Assembly (NCBI GenBank): GCA_964251665.1 | Contig: CAXUKO010000014.1 | Location: forward strand, 112,340 to 176,339 | Direction: 5' to 3' | Origin: JBBQLG01 sp964251665 | Lineage (GTDB): Bacteria; Bacteroidota; Bacteroidia; Cytophagales; Spirosomataceae | DNA: 64,000 nt | Shown here: piece after piece, positions 51,507-59,708 of the stretch | How the letters are laid out: each line of letters starts with the position of its first letter | Position numbering within the stretch: the first letter of the stretch is position 1 | The notes under the pieces: generated by a model | Seen by the model: only the letters and a program-made list of their open reading frames with translations | Database searches by the model: none | What the model was told of the DNA's origin: nothing | Position numbers and translations under genes: made by a program

Positions 51507-52802
51507 TTAGTTATGGGTACTGGTCGAATCAACGACTTTATGGGTCGAGTCCGGTATAGCCGTTGGTTCAGTAGCGGGCGCAGATTCGGTGGTTGGCGTT
51601 GGACTGACCTCCGTCGTGATCGAATCAACCGGGTGCTCCTCCACGGGATAGGCTGGTGAAGTCGTTGCGGTATCCTCCACCATGCCGTTTGTTAGTGATG
51701 AATCACGGACCACAGCGCTGGAATCGGGCAACACCACTGATGCGGGAGCCTTTCGCTGACTGGTGTAAACGTAAACACCCGCAATCATGACGGCCACGAC
51801 CAGTAAGCCGACCACAATACCCCACCAGCTTGAATCCGCAACGGGTTCGTCCTCAACAGGGTCTGTGTACGACTCCACTGGCTGAGATACCGGTATAGGG
51901 GCCGCCAGCGTACGCGACACAACAGGAGCCTGACGAACACCGGCACGGCCTGCCTGTAACTGCTCCACATTGGCCTGCCCAAGCAGTAACGCCAGTTCGT
52001 TTACGTCGCTGAGCCGTTCGGCGGGGTCTTTAACCAGTGTCCAGTCCAGCAGCGTGTTCAGACTCGGGGGCAGATAGTCACCCGCTGGCAGCGATAGAGC
52101 CGGAGGTGGTGTGTGCAGTACCTGAGTCATGAACGTTGCAATGCCAGCGGTATCAGCCAGCGAGAAAGGCACCCGACCCGACAGACATTCATACAGAACG
52201 GCCCCCAGGGCGTAGTAATCCGTGGCGACGTCTACCCCTTTCGGATTGTCAAACTGCTCCGGCGACGCATATTCATACGTCATCAATGATTGACCCGTCA
52301 TAGTCTGCGACTGTTCGCGCAGGCGGGCCACGCCAAAGTCGGTCAGCAGGAAATGCAGTTCTCCGCTCGGTAGAGGCCGGAATAGAATATTCTCCGGCTT
52401 AATGTCGCGGTGAATAATGCCGCGCGGGTGGATAGCCTTGAACGCTTCGGCCATTTGCAACCCCAGCCGGATGGTAGTGGGCACATCGAGGTGGCCACGT
52501 TCAGTAAGAAGGGTGCGAAGGCTACCGCCTTCTACCCATTCCATCACAATAAACGGCATGTCGCGGTCAACCTGCACCTCCCGGACCCGCACCACATTTG
52601 GATGCCGGATGTCGGTCATCAACTGCGATTCGAGCCGGAACCGCCGGAGCGTTTCGGCGTCAGTATTGAGGGCAAAGTGCTTAATCGCTACTAAATCGCC
52701 GGTGTCCAAATGGCGTGCCTTTAAAACACGGGCGTTCGACCGGCCAATTTCGCCGATAATTTCGTAACCCGGAAAATTCGTATTTATGCTTACAGTTGGC
52801 AT
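51507..52802 (-). CDS. Ser/Thr protein kinase with single transmembrane helix (PknB-like, first copy)
   Basis: The protein of about 431 residues has a Hanks-type kinase domain (about 10-270). It shows VAIKHF (ATP lysine), IIHRDIKPENIL (catalytic loop), TDFGVARL and the EYASPEQF activation segment end. The glycine loop is GEIGRSNARVLKA, lacking the usual third glycine. A transmembrane helix lies near 330-353 (WWGIVVGLLVVAVMIAGVYVY) with a Thr/Pro/Glu-rich extracytoplasmic tail. No PASTA repeats are present. The ATG at 52802 mirrors the paralogue's start and beats the GTG at 52808. It lies 6 bases from the upstream kinase stop. Confidence 0.93.
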   Translation of the reverse strand: MPTVSINTNFPGYEIIGEIGRSNARVLKARHLDTGDLVAIKHFALNTDAETLRRFRLESQLMTDIRHPNVVRVREVQVDRDMPFIVMEWVEGGSLRTLLTERGHLDVPTTIRLGLQMAEAFKAIHPRGIIHRDIKPENILFRPLPSGELHFLLTDFGVARLREQSQTMTGQSLMTYEYASPEQFDNPKGVDVATDYYALGAVLYECLSGRVPFSLADTAGIATFMTQVLHTPPPALSLPAGDYLPPSLNTLLDWTLVKDPAERLSDVNELALLLGQANVEQLQAGRAGVRQAPVVSRTLAAPIPVSQPVESYTDPVEDEPVADSSWWGIVVGLLVVAVMIAGVYVYTSQRKAPASVVLPDSSAVVRDSSLTNGMVEDTATTSPAYPVEEHPVDSITTEVSPTPTTESAPATEPTAIPDSTHKVVDSTSTHN

Positions 52803-52808
52803 TGCCAC

Positions 52809-54410
52809 TTAATTTAACGAGTCTGCCGGAAGCGTTTTCATCAGGGAGTCCAGCTCCTTGCTAAACTCATACGCCACGACTTTTGCGGTAATTCGGGTAC
52901 CCCGATCACTATCCGGTGCCTTTCGGGTTAACGAGGCATTAGGGCCAAGATTGCCAAACCAAACCTTTTCTGATTTGTACAGCGGCCCTTTCTCCTTGTA
53001 ATAATCGACCCGAACAGCCACCAGGGCAAACGTCGCGTTACCGGGGTTGTTCAACTGGACCTCAATGTTTTTGATACCGCCAAACAGGCCAACCTTATAA
53101 TCAATGATTTCTGCGGTAAGGCCTTTAGCCGCAGCCAGTGCATCCTGCCGGAGCTGCTCTTTGCGTTGTACTTCTTCGGCCTCGTGCCGACGAATTGTAT
53201 CCGTATTCTCTTCTAAACCCGCTGGCGCTGTAGTGGCAACTGAATCCGTATCGTCATTCTTATCACGAATCAATGCAGCGGGGGAGAACGCCGAGCCACC
53301 ACCCGTAGCTTTCGAACTGTTGGTAGCGACGTAGTACACTCCCGCTGCGATCAGTAAAACGAGGAGACCCAACCCCGCCCATTTTAGTCCGCCAGTTCCC
53401 GACTTACGGGGACTTTTATCCTGAATTGAAGCAACAACCGCCGGTTCAGCATTGGTTACCCCAGCCCGCTGTTGGGCCGGTTCCGGCGCTGGTGCAGGAG
53501 TGGCAGTCAGCGTTATGTTCGGATTTCTGTTGTCGGCAGGGCGGGTACTGATCCGATTCGCCTGCAGGTAGTTTAACTCGGCCTGTTTGAGCCGCCACGT
53601 CAGTTCGTCGGGATCACTGATGCGCTCGCTTGCTTTCTTCTGCAACAGACCGTTCAAGAGGTCTACGAACGGATAGAGCGGCTGATCGCTGGTCGTAACA
53701 GTCAGGGCGGGCGGGGCTTCACTCAGCACTTTATTCATGAAGGTGACAATACCCGCGTGGTCTTCCAGTGGAAACGGGACGCTGCCATGCAGACATTCGT
53801 ACAGCACCACACCCAGCGAATAATAATCGGTGGCTACCCCAACGCCCTTCGGGTCGTTAAACTGCTCCGGCGAGGCATATTCGTAGGTCATCAGCGACTG
53901 CCCCGTCAGCGTATTTGATTGTTCATGCAGGCGGGCAACGCCAAAATCAGTGAGCAGGAAATGCAGTTCTCCGCTCGGCAGGGGCCGGTAGAGAATATTT
54001 TCGGGCTTGATATCGCGGTGAACGATGCCCTGCGGGTGGATGGCCTTGAACGCACTCGCCATTTGCAGTCCCAGCCGGATGGTAGTGGGCACGTCCAAAT
54101 GGCCCTGCTGCCTGATGAGCTGGTGTACATTGCCACCCTCGATCAACTCCATGACGATGTACGGTAATTCGGCCTCCAGCTGCACCTCCCGCACTTTCAC
54201 GATATTAGGATGGGCAATGCTGGTCATAATAGCGGATTCCCGCTGAAACCGCCGAAGCGTTTCGGCATCGGTGTTGAGGGCAAAGTGTTTGATGGCGACC
54301 AGATCACCCGTAGCTAAATGGCGTGCCTTGAGGATTCGGGCGTTGCTGCGTCCCAACTCACTCAGCACTTCGTAGCCGGGAAACTGCGTGTTAAATCGAA
54401 TGGTAGACAT
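52809..54410 (-). CDS. Ser/Thr protein kinase with single transmembrane helix (second copy)
   Basis: The 533-residue paralogue of the next kinase has the same kinase core: LGRSNARILKARHL, VAIKHF, HRDIKPENIL, TDFGVARLHEQ and SPEQF. A transmembrane helix (about 350-372, WAGLGLLVLLIAAGVYYVA) follows. A longer extracytoplasmic region has a beta-rich stretch at about 445-520 (EIIDYKVGLFGGIKNIEVQLNNPG) that could bind an envelope ligand. The ATG overlaps the phosphatase stop as ATGA, so the two are translationally coupled. The two kinases presumably arose by tandem duplication. Confidence 0.93.
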   Translation of the reverse strand: MSTIRFNTQFPGYEVLSELGRSNARILKARHLATGDLVAIKHFALNTDAETLRRFQRESAIMTSIAHPNIVKVREVQLEAELPYIVMELIEGGNVHQLIRQQGHLDVPTTIRLGLQMASAFKAIHPQGIVHRDIKPENILYRPLPSGELHFLLTDFGVARLHEQSNTLTGQSLMTYEYASPEQFNDPKGVGVATDYYSLGVVLYECLHGSVPFPLEDHAGIVTFMNKVLSEAPPALTVTTSDQPLYPFVDLLNGLLQKKASERISDPDELTWRLKQAELNYLQANRISTRPADNRNPNITLTATPAPAPEPAQQRAGVTNAEPAVVASIQDKSPRKSGTGGLKWAGLGLLVLLIAAGVYYVATNSSKATGGGSAFSPAALIRDKNDDTDSVATTAPAGLEENTDTIRRHEAEEVQRKEQLRQDALAAAKGLTAEIIDYKVGLFGGIKNIEVQLNNPGNATFALVAVRVDYYKEKGPLYKSEKVWFGNLGPNASLTRKAPDSDRGTRITAKVVAYEFSKELDSLMKTLPADSLN

Positions 54411-55861
54411 CAGTGCCGGGGTGTTTGGGGTAAAACGAGCTGGTTCTGCACAGAAACGGTGATCACTGTGTTCCGGCAGGTGTCTTGCCGGATGGCCGCC
54501 CGAACCGGCAGGTCCACGCCCCGAAAATACACGTTTGTCAGGTGTAATTGTCCTCCTCCGGTCGTTTCAATACCCGTTTTGAAGCCCCTGATCACTAAAT
54601 TTTCCAGGCTAATCGCCCCCGGACGGGTGACCTGAATGGCCACCGACACCCGCGACGTGTCGGCGGGAACAAGTACCGTTAGCCGGTTACCTACAATGGC
54701 TTGCAGTGAATCGTTTAAAATCAGCGGTTTATCGAGTCGAAGGGTATCGCCCGGTAAAATCAGCCGATGGTCTTTGCTCCGGTAAGCGAGCTGCACCAGC
54801 GAATCCAACCGGGATGGCGCGGCCAAAACTGCCGGCACAGCGTTGGTCTGGCCGTTAACCGTATTTACACTATCAACTGGTGAAGCGAATGGACGGACAG
54901 ACGGTTGCTGATACCAGACAATACCCCCTATCACGCCAACCAGTAACAGCCCCAGGACAATCCATACTCCGGCCATGCTTCGTTTCGCGGGTATTGCGTC
55001 AACCGGACGGACTGGCGGGCTAACGGATGATACCGGTACGGTAGCCTGCTCTTGTGTACGCCCGGTGTCGGCTTTGGCGGGCACAGTTGGTGAGACTGGC
55101 TTCGTCGACGGCTTGGTATTCGTCGCCAGCACGACCGTGATGTTGTCATTACCGCCCTGCTTGTTAGCCAGCCGGATCAACTCGGCCGACTGCTTTTTTA
55201 ACGGAAGCGACTGGCTTAACACCGCCACAATCTGCGCCTGAGTGATCATGTCTGTCAGGCCGTCGCTGCATAGTAGCAGCCGATCGCCCGGCAGAAAATC
55301 AGTCTCGCCCGATTCCAGAAAGTCCGCATCGTCGACCCGGTGCGCCGTTGAGCCTACTTCGCGCAGGATCTCATTCCGGCGCGGGTGCTGCATGGCTTCG
55401 GCTTCGGTCAGTTCGTTGGCATCCTCGCGAATACCCACCATGGAGTGATCACGGGTTAGTTTTTCCAGCATGCCCTGCCGGTATCGGTACAGTCGGGTAT
55501 CACCAACATGAACGAAATACAGCTTTCCTAAACTCACATCCGCCACGGCAGCCGTCAGCACGCAGCACATCTGCGCCAGCCGGAGTTCCTGTTGCCGCTG
55601 CGTGTTGATCTGGTTGTTGGCAAACACCACGGCTTCGCGCAGCATAGACAGTGGATCGCCGTTGGGCGTAGCCATATAGCGTTCAATAGACTCTTTGGCG
55701 ATGGCCGCAGCCCGGTCGCCACCGGCATAACCGCCCACGCCGTCGATAGCGGCCAGCAACGCACTGGTATCCGACCAGATGGTGGTGCAGATAAAAGTGT
55801 CCTGGTTATCGGTTCGGCGCTGGCCCACGTCCGTTTGACCGGCGATCAGTAGAGACTTCAA
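54410..55861 (-). CDS. PP2C-family protein phosphatase with extracytoplasmic domain
   Basis: The 483-residue protein has a PP2C domain (1-255) with the metal motifs RTDNQD, IDGVGGYAGG, VHVGDTRLYR, LLCSDGLTDM and GGNDNITVVLA. A Thr/Pro-rich linker and a transmembrane helix at about 300-322 (AGVWIVLGLLLVGVIGGIVWY) follow. The 150-residue outer part has repeated beta strands typical of a right-handed helix (LRLDKPLILNDS, SLENLVIRGFKTGIETTGGGQLHLTNVYF). It should remove the phosphates placed by the two kinases, like PstP. The outer domain is unusual for this family. It overlaps the kinase gene by one base at the stop/start junction. Confidence 0.92.
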   Translation of the reverse strand: MKSLLIAGQTDVGQRRTDNQDTFICTTIWSDTSALLAAIDGVGGYAGGDRAAAIAKESIERYMATPNGDPLSMLREAVVFANNQINTQRQQELRLAQMCCVLTAAVADVSLGKLYFVHVGDTRLYRYRQGMLEKLTRDHSMVGIREDANELTEAEAMQHPRRNEILREVGSTAHRVDDADFLESGETDFLPGDRLLLCSDGLTDMITQAQIVAVLSQSLPLKKQSAELIRLANKQGGNDNITVVLATNTKPSTKPVSPTVPAKADTGRTQEQATVPVSSVSPPVRPVDAIPAKRSMAGVWIVLGLLLVGVIGGIVWYQQPSVRPFASPVDSVNTVNGQTNAVPAVLAAPSRLDSLVQLAYRSKDHRLILPGDTLRLDKPLILNDSLQAIVGNRLTVLVPADTSRVSVAIQVTRPGAISLENLVIRGFKTGIETTGGGQLHLTNVYFRGVDLPVRAAIRQDTCRNTVITVSVQNQLVLPQTPRH

Positions 55862-55935
55862 TGTGTTAACGGGTTAGGAGTTGGTATTGGGCTGGCCCCT
55901 GGTCCGGGACGCATCCGGCATCGGCCAGCCATAAA

Positions 55936-56019
55936 CTATCGGGGTAAGTCCTGAAAATGGCGAACGACCAGAAACAGGACAAACAGCAGCAGCAGCCCGA
56001 CAAGCAGCGAATCAATCAT
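55936..56019 (-). CDS. 27-residue single-span membrane peptide
   Basis: This very small open frame starts MIDSLLVGLLLLFVLFLVVRHF and ends QDLPR. The core is a clean hydrophobic helix flanked by a charged C-terminus. Its ATG is only 3 bases after the stop codon of the upstream FHA gene, the spacing of genes in an operon, and the phosphatase follows 74 bases on. Codons use the G+C-rich third positions of the neighbours. It may be a membrane partner of the kinase/SEDS machinery. No family can be recognised at this size, so its reality rests on position and composition. Confidence 0.55.
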   Translation of the reverse strand: MIDSLLVGLLLLFVLFLVVRHFQDLPR

Positions 56020-56022
56020 GGC

Positions 56023-57027
56023 TCAGGTGTTCCGTTGAAAGTGTAACGTGACCATACTGTTCAGCAGAATCTGGGCTTTATCCGGCAAACTATACCAGTT
56101 CGGGCTGGCAGGCTCCGAACGCGGAATCAGTTGCTCATTCACACGCGTTTCGTTGCGGCTGAACGAGGCAAGCTCGAACGAGCCAGTCGACTCGTTATAG
56201 CGGATTCGGGCGTGCGGGTTTGAGACGTACGCAGACTCGACCAGGAGGTAATTGGGGAAATGGAGATTTTCTGGTTCCTTCCGGGCCACTACAATCTCCC
56301 GGTCGCGCATCAGGTACGAATCCTCCTTGTTCAGTTCGGCGATGTAGTAGGTAATGCGGGCCAACCCGGCGTTAAGGCTGCGCGGCAGTTCGGGCGCATT
56401 CCCGACCGGTGCTCCTGCGGCCGGTGCCTGTTGTGGTTTCGGAGCAGGCAGTTGAAAATTAAACTTCACGACAAAAGCGCCCGGCTCCCGAAAGTCGATA
56501 TGCTGAAACGTATTCAGGTCAACGTCTACTTTCTCATAGCGATTGGTCTGTTTCACCCGGCGCGTCACGTTTACCTTATCCAGCGACTGACTCTGGGCAT
56601 TACCGAGCAGAATACCGGTCAGTGCGCCAACTACTTTGACATCGGCTGTCGTAACCGGCTCATCGCCAAACTCCCGACCCGCGCCAAACTTGAAAAACCA
56701 GCTTGAGGCCACCGGCGAAATGTGCTCGTACTGCTCTCTATGCGAGTCGATAATCGTTTTGAAGGCACTGACGGCCTCGTTGACGATAACGGGAAAGGCA
56801 TTTTGTCGCTCCTCGTAGGTGTCGGGATGCAGGATAATCAGAAAGTGGGCATTGAACAGCATACTCGTTCCGACGGACTCCCGTCCGATCGAGTCGTCGA
56901 AAGCCGCAATGAGCTCCTCCAGAATGCGTTTGTTGGTAACGGCTGCGGCCGTAGCGGGTGCGGCCTCGCTGGGTGGTATAATGAGATTACCTAATTTACC
57001 GAGCCAGCTACCGGGCTGATTGGCCAT
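56023..57027 (-). CDS. FHA-like protein at the head of the kinase operon
   Basis: The 334-residue protein has an N-terminal domain of about 200 residues (ILEELIAAFDDSIGRESVG, HFLIILHPDTYEERQNAFP) in the style of the FhaA/DUF3662 N-domain. A Pro/Ala linker follows, then a C-terminal FHA-like fold (about 250-334). The usual GR..S..H pattern is weak: LLVESAYVSNPHARIRY keeps the His but lacks the Gly-Arg. Phosphothreonine binding may therefore be lost or altered. It is the first gene of the minus-strand operon; no exact TAnnTTTG promoter was found upstream. Confidence 0.8.
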   Translation of the reverse strand: MANQPGSWLGKLGNLIIPPSEAAPATAAAVTNKRILEELIAAFDDSIGRESVGTSMLFNAHFLIILHPDTYEERQNAFPVIVNEAVSAFKTIIDSHREQYEHISPVASSWFFKFGAGREFGDEPVTTADVKVVGALTGILLGNAQSQSLDKVNVTRRVKQTNRYEKVDVDLNTFQHIDFREPGAFVVKFNFQLPAPKPQQAPAAGAPVGNAPELPRSLNAGLARITYYIAELNKEDSYLMRDREIVVARKEPENLHFPNYLLVESAYVSNPHARIRYNESTGSFELASFSRNETRVNEQLIPRSEPASPNWYSLPDKAQILLNSMVTLHFQRNT

Positions 57028-57233
57028 GTATAAATGGTTTGTGGGGAAGTATCACTCCCTTAAACGATAAGTAAGCCCCGTTTGGTTGACCGTTCAGAAG
57101 CTATTTCTCTATCCGGCGTTTTCAGGTGGAGCTTATAGCCTGGCATCCAGACACCGCAGACGTTCCTGAGACTTTAATAATGAAGCTGTTTAAGATTAAT
57201 GTATTTTCCTGTATGGGAAGTGATTTAGAAACG
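57028..57233. other. Spacer upstream of the kinase operon
   Basis: About 200 bases with no gene on either strand. The minus-strand promoter of the operon should be here, but I saw no exact TAnnTTTG (CAAAnnTA on the plus strand). Confidence 0.4.
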
Positions 57234-57310
57234 GCTTTTGTCATCCTGACGGAGGAAGGATCTTAGCTACCAGGTAGCTAAGATCCTTCCTCCGTCAGGA
57301 TGACAAAAGC
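57234..57310. repeat. Large palindromic repeat element, short version
   Basis: This is a 77-base near-perfect palindrome with 38-base arms and a single central base. The ends gcttttgtcatcctgacgg and the inner ggaaggatcttagctacc match the element at 45473, but the 16-base internal block is absent in both arms. Confidence 0.9.
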
Positions 57311-57406
57311 AACGCCAATCTCGAATCAAAAACCTAAACAACTTCAGTAGCGAAACGCTTTATCAGTACTTTTACTGTATTGCCTTTACCCATACTGAAT
57401 CTGAAA

Positions 57407-57979
57407 ATGACCTTAACACCTCCCGTTTCCGGACTGATTGCCGGAACGCAACTCAACGCTGTTGAACTAAGGCCGCTTAATGAAGCCCGTGATGAACGGG
57501 GAACGTTTACCGAAACCTTCGCCGACCAGTGGGGCATGGGTATTGCGCCGACACAATGGAGTCTGGTGCGTTCTGAGTCCCACGTTCTGCGGGGTCTGCA
57601 TATTCACCAGCGGCATGATGAATATTTCTGTTTGATTCAGGGCCATTGTTTAGTAGGGTTGTACGACGCTCGTTCGACCTCCCCAACCTATCAGCAATCT
57701 GCTTTGTATGAATTGGCCGGAACGGACCTGAAGGCGCTCATTTTCCCGGCGGGCCTGCTGCACGGCTGGTATTTCTACACCCCATCCACTCACATACAAG
57801 CCGTTTCGGAATGTTATGCTGAGTACGCCCACGACGATAATCTGGGCTGCCGCTGGGATGATCCGGCTCTGAATATTCCCTGGGGTATTAGCGATCCGAT
57901 TTTATCGGAACGGGCTGCCAGTTTTCCTCCTCTGTCAGCTCTCCTGACCGCTTCAGCCAACGCCGAAATTTATACTTAA
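57407..57979 (+). CDS. dTDP-4-dehydrorhamnose 3,5-epimerase-like (RmlC) protein
   Basis: The 190-residue cupin has the RmlC pattern: RDERGTFTETF, SHVLRGLHIHQRHDEYFCLIQGH, LIFPAGLLHGWYF and the C-terminal DPILSER. RmlC epimerises dTDP-sugars in rhamnose synthesis. No rmlA, rmlB or rmlD is nearby, so it may be a relative acting on another nucleotide-sugar for the surface. The active-site His in RGLHIH is present. The ATG at 57407 is preferred over the TTG at 57380. Its last 92 bases overlap the convergent glycosyltransferase gene. Confidence 0.82.
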   Translation: MTLTPPVSGLIAGTQLNAVELRPLNEARDERGTFTETFADQWGMGIAPTQWSLVRSESHVLRGLHIHQRHDEYFCLIQGHCLVGLYDARSTSPTYQQSALYELAGTDLKALIFPAGLLHGWYFYTPSTHIQAVSECYAEYAHDDNLGCRWDDPALNIPWGISDPILSERAASFPPLSALLTASANAEIYT

Positions 57980-58787
57980 ACCAGTCGGGTAGATCGGACA
58001 GTTGTTTTCCACGTAGCAGAATCCAGCTTCTCTTGTAGTGATTTCGCTCACGAACTACAGTACAGAAAGCCTGATCGGTAGCCGCTTTGAGGCCATCGGG
58101 CGTTTGTAATAGCGCATCCCAGCGGGCCAGTTCTTCGTAGCGCCGGGCGGTTGGCCAGCCGGGATGATCGTTGCGTTTAAAGTACAGCAACGTTGGTTGC
58201 CAGGCCACTACCACCCGACAATCCGGCTGAGCCAGCATCTGTTCCCACATATACTGATCCGTCGGGCGGTTGGCGGGTGTTGTTCGCCACCCGTAGGGTA
58301 AGGTGTGATAGAAATCGAGTCGGTGGCCTGCTGCCGACAGGATACCACGGGCCGTTTGCCGGGGCGAAACAGGTAAATAAGGCAACACCAATGCCTGATT
58401 GCGCTGAACGTAAAAATAGTTGGTGGTTACCAGCGTGGCGGTCTGCAAGTGGTCGGCCAGCGTCTGAAGGTGATTGGGCAACCACAGGTCACGGTCACAG
58501 ATGTAAGCCACAACCGTGCCCCTTGCTTGCTGAAGCGCCTGATGCCGGTATACTTCACCCCGCCGGGAATGCTTGGGGTGATCAAAGAAATGAATGCGGC
58601 TATCCTGCTGCTGCAAATCAGTGATAACGGCGCGGGTAGTTTCATCGACGCCATCACCAATGATGAATAACTCGAACGCCTGTACTGTCTGCTGCTGAAC
58701 GCTTCGTACGCAAAACGGCAACAACAGCCCCCGATCAGCGGTAGTGGGCAGAATAATAGTGGCCTGAACAGGCTGGTTCATGGACAT
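57888..58787 (-). CDS. Family 2 glycosyltransferase
   Basis: The 299-residue cytosolic or membrane-peripheral enzyme has the GT2 (GT-A) start VQATIILPTTADR and SVQQQTVQAFELFIIGDGVDE. The metal-binding region AYICDRDLWLPNHL contains DRD in place of the usual DDD or DXD. No transmembrane helix is seen. It probably transfers a sugar to a surface glycan or an unknown acceptor. The C-terminus lies over the end of the RmlC-like gene on the other strand. Its start is 11 bases after the oxidoreductase stop. Confidence 0.88.
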   Translation of the reverse strand: MSMNQPVQATIILPTTADRGLLLPFCVRSVQQQTVQAFELFIIGDGVDETTRAVITDLQQQDSRIHFFDHPKHSRRGEVYRHQALQQARGTVVAYICDRDLWLPNHLQTLADHLQTATLVTTNYFYVQRNQALVLPYLPVSPRQTARGILSAAGHRLDFYHTLPYGWRTTPANRPTDQYMWEQMLAQPDCRVVVAWQPTLLYFKRNDHPGWPTARRYEELARWDALLQTPDGLKAATDQAFCTVVRERNHYKRSWILLRGKQLSDLPDWFKYKFRRWLKRSGELTEEENWQPVPIKSDR

Positions 58788-58798
58788 GAGCTGTGTCG

Positions 58799-59698
58799 TT
58801 AAGCTAACCGCTCGATCTCGTCGATCAGGCGCATGATCTCTATCCCTTCTGCGAGCGGGGTAATCGGAGCCGGGCCTCCCCGAAGGTACTCCAGAAAAGC
58901 AGTCAGCTCAAGTTGTAAGGGCGGAGTCGGATCAAAAAAGCGCCGTTCATGCCGCCGTTCGGACACGGGTGTCTCGTCGGTACCATACCAAATATCGACG
59001 GCGTTCGTCTGCTCATCAGTCAATACGACTACCCCGTTCGTACAGTGCAATCGTACTTCCCGGCGTTTGTCGGCGTAACGGGTGGAGATATCGATCAGGC
59101 AGCCGGGGGTTTCGCCAAAGATGGCCGTCAGGCTGCGGATGTGCCCGGTATGGCGTTCGGCCAAAGCGGCTTTAGGGACGGGTATGTAGCCCAGAATGTG
59201 CAGGATGATGGTTAAATCATGCGGGGCCAGGGTCCGCAGACTATCTGTGTCGGTGCGGGGGCTGGTCCAGTTGGTACGCGTCGTTTTCAACAGCAGTAAT
59301 TCACCGAGTTCGCCGGACTGGTGAATCGCCCGCAGTAGCTGGACGCCCGGGTGATACCGCCAGATATGCATTAGAAACGTGGGTGGCAGGGCCAGGTCAC
59401 CAATTGCCAGCGCATCCTCCCGGGAAGTAGCCAGCGGTTTCTCAACGAATATCGGCTTGCCGAAAGCTGCGATCTGTTCCAATACGGTTCGGTGCGTAGA
59501 TGCCGGCGTGGCCACAATTATCCCGTCGGTATCCCGTACAGCATCAAGTGATGCCGTAGCTGCTGTAGCGCCCAGCAAAAGAGCCTGTCGACGCTGGTCA
59601 GGATTGGGGTCGCAAACAACGACGGGCACGGACAACTTCACTAACGTCGTTAGAATGAGTTGCCCCCAGCGGCCACAACCCAGCAAACCAATCTGCAT
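58799..59698 (-). CDS. Gfo/Idh/MocA family NAD(P)-dependent oxidoreductase
   Basis: The 299-residue protein has the Rossmann motif MQIGLLGCGRWGQLIL, then VATPASTHRTVLEQIAAFGKPIFVEKPL with the family EKP motif, and the C-terminal beta-sheet domain. It likely acts on a sugar or nucleotide-sugar, in line with the neighbours. I start at 59698 because the GxGxxG follows at once; an upstream ATG at 59719 overlaps the stop of the preceding gene by 11 bases and is possible. Confidence 0.9.
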   Translation of the reverse strand: MQIGLLGCGRWGQLILTTLVKLSVPVVVCDPNPDQRRQALLLGATAATASLDAVRDTDGIIVATPASTHRTVLEQIAAFGKPIFVEKPLATSREDALAIGDLALPPTFLMHIWRYHPGVQLLRAIHQSGELGELLLLKTTRTNWTSPRTDTDSLRTLAPHDLTIILHILGYIPVPKAALAERHTGHIRSLTAIFGETPGCLIDISTRYADKRREVRLHCTNGVVVLTDEQTNAVDIWYGTDETPVSERRHERRFFDPTPPLQLELTAFLEYLRGGPAPITPLAEGIEIMRLIDEIERLA

Positions 59699-59708
59699 AG
59701 CTTCGGAA

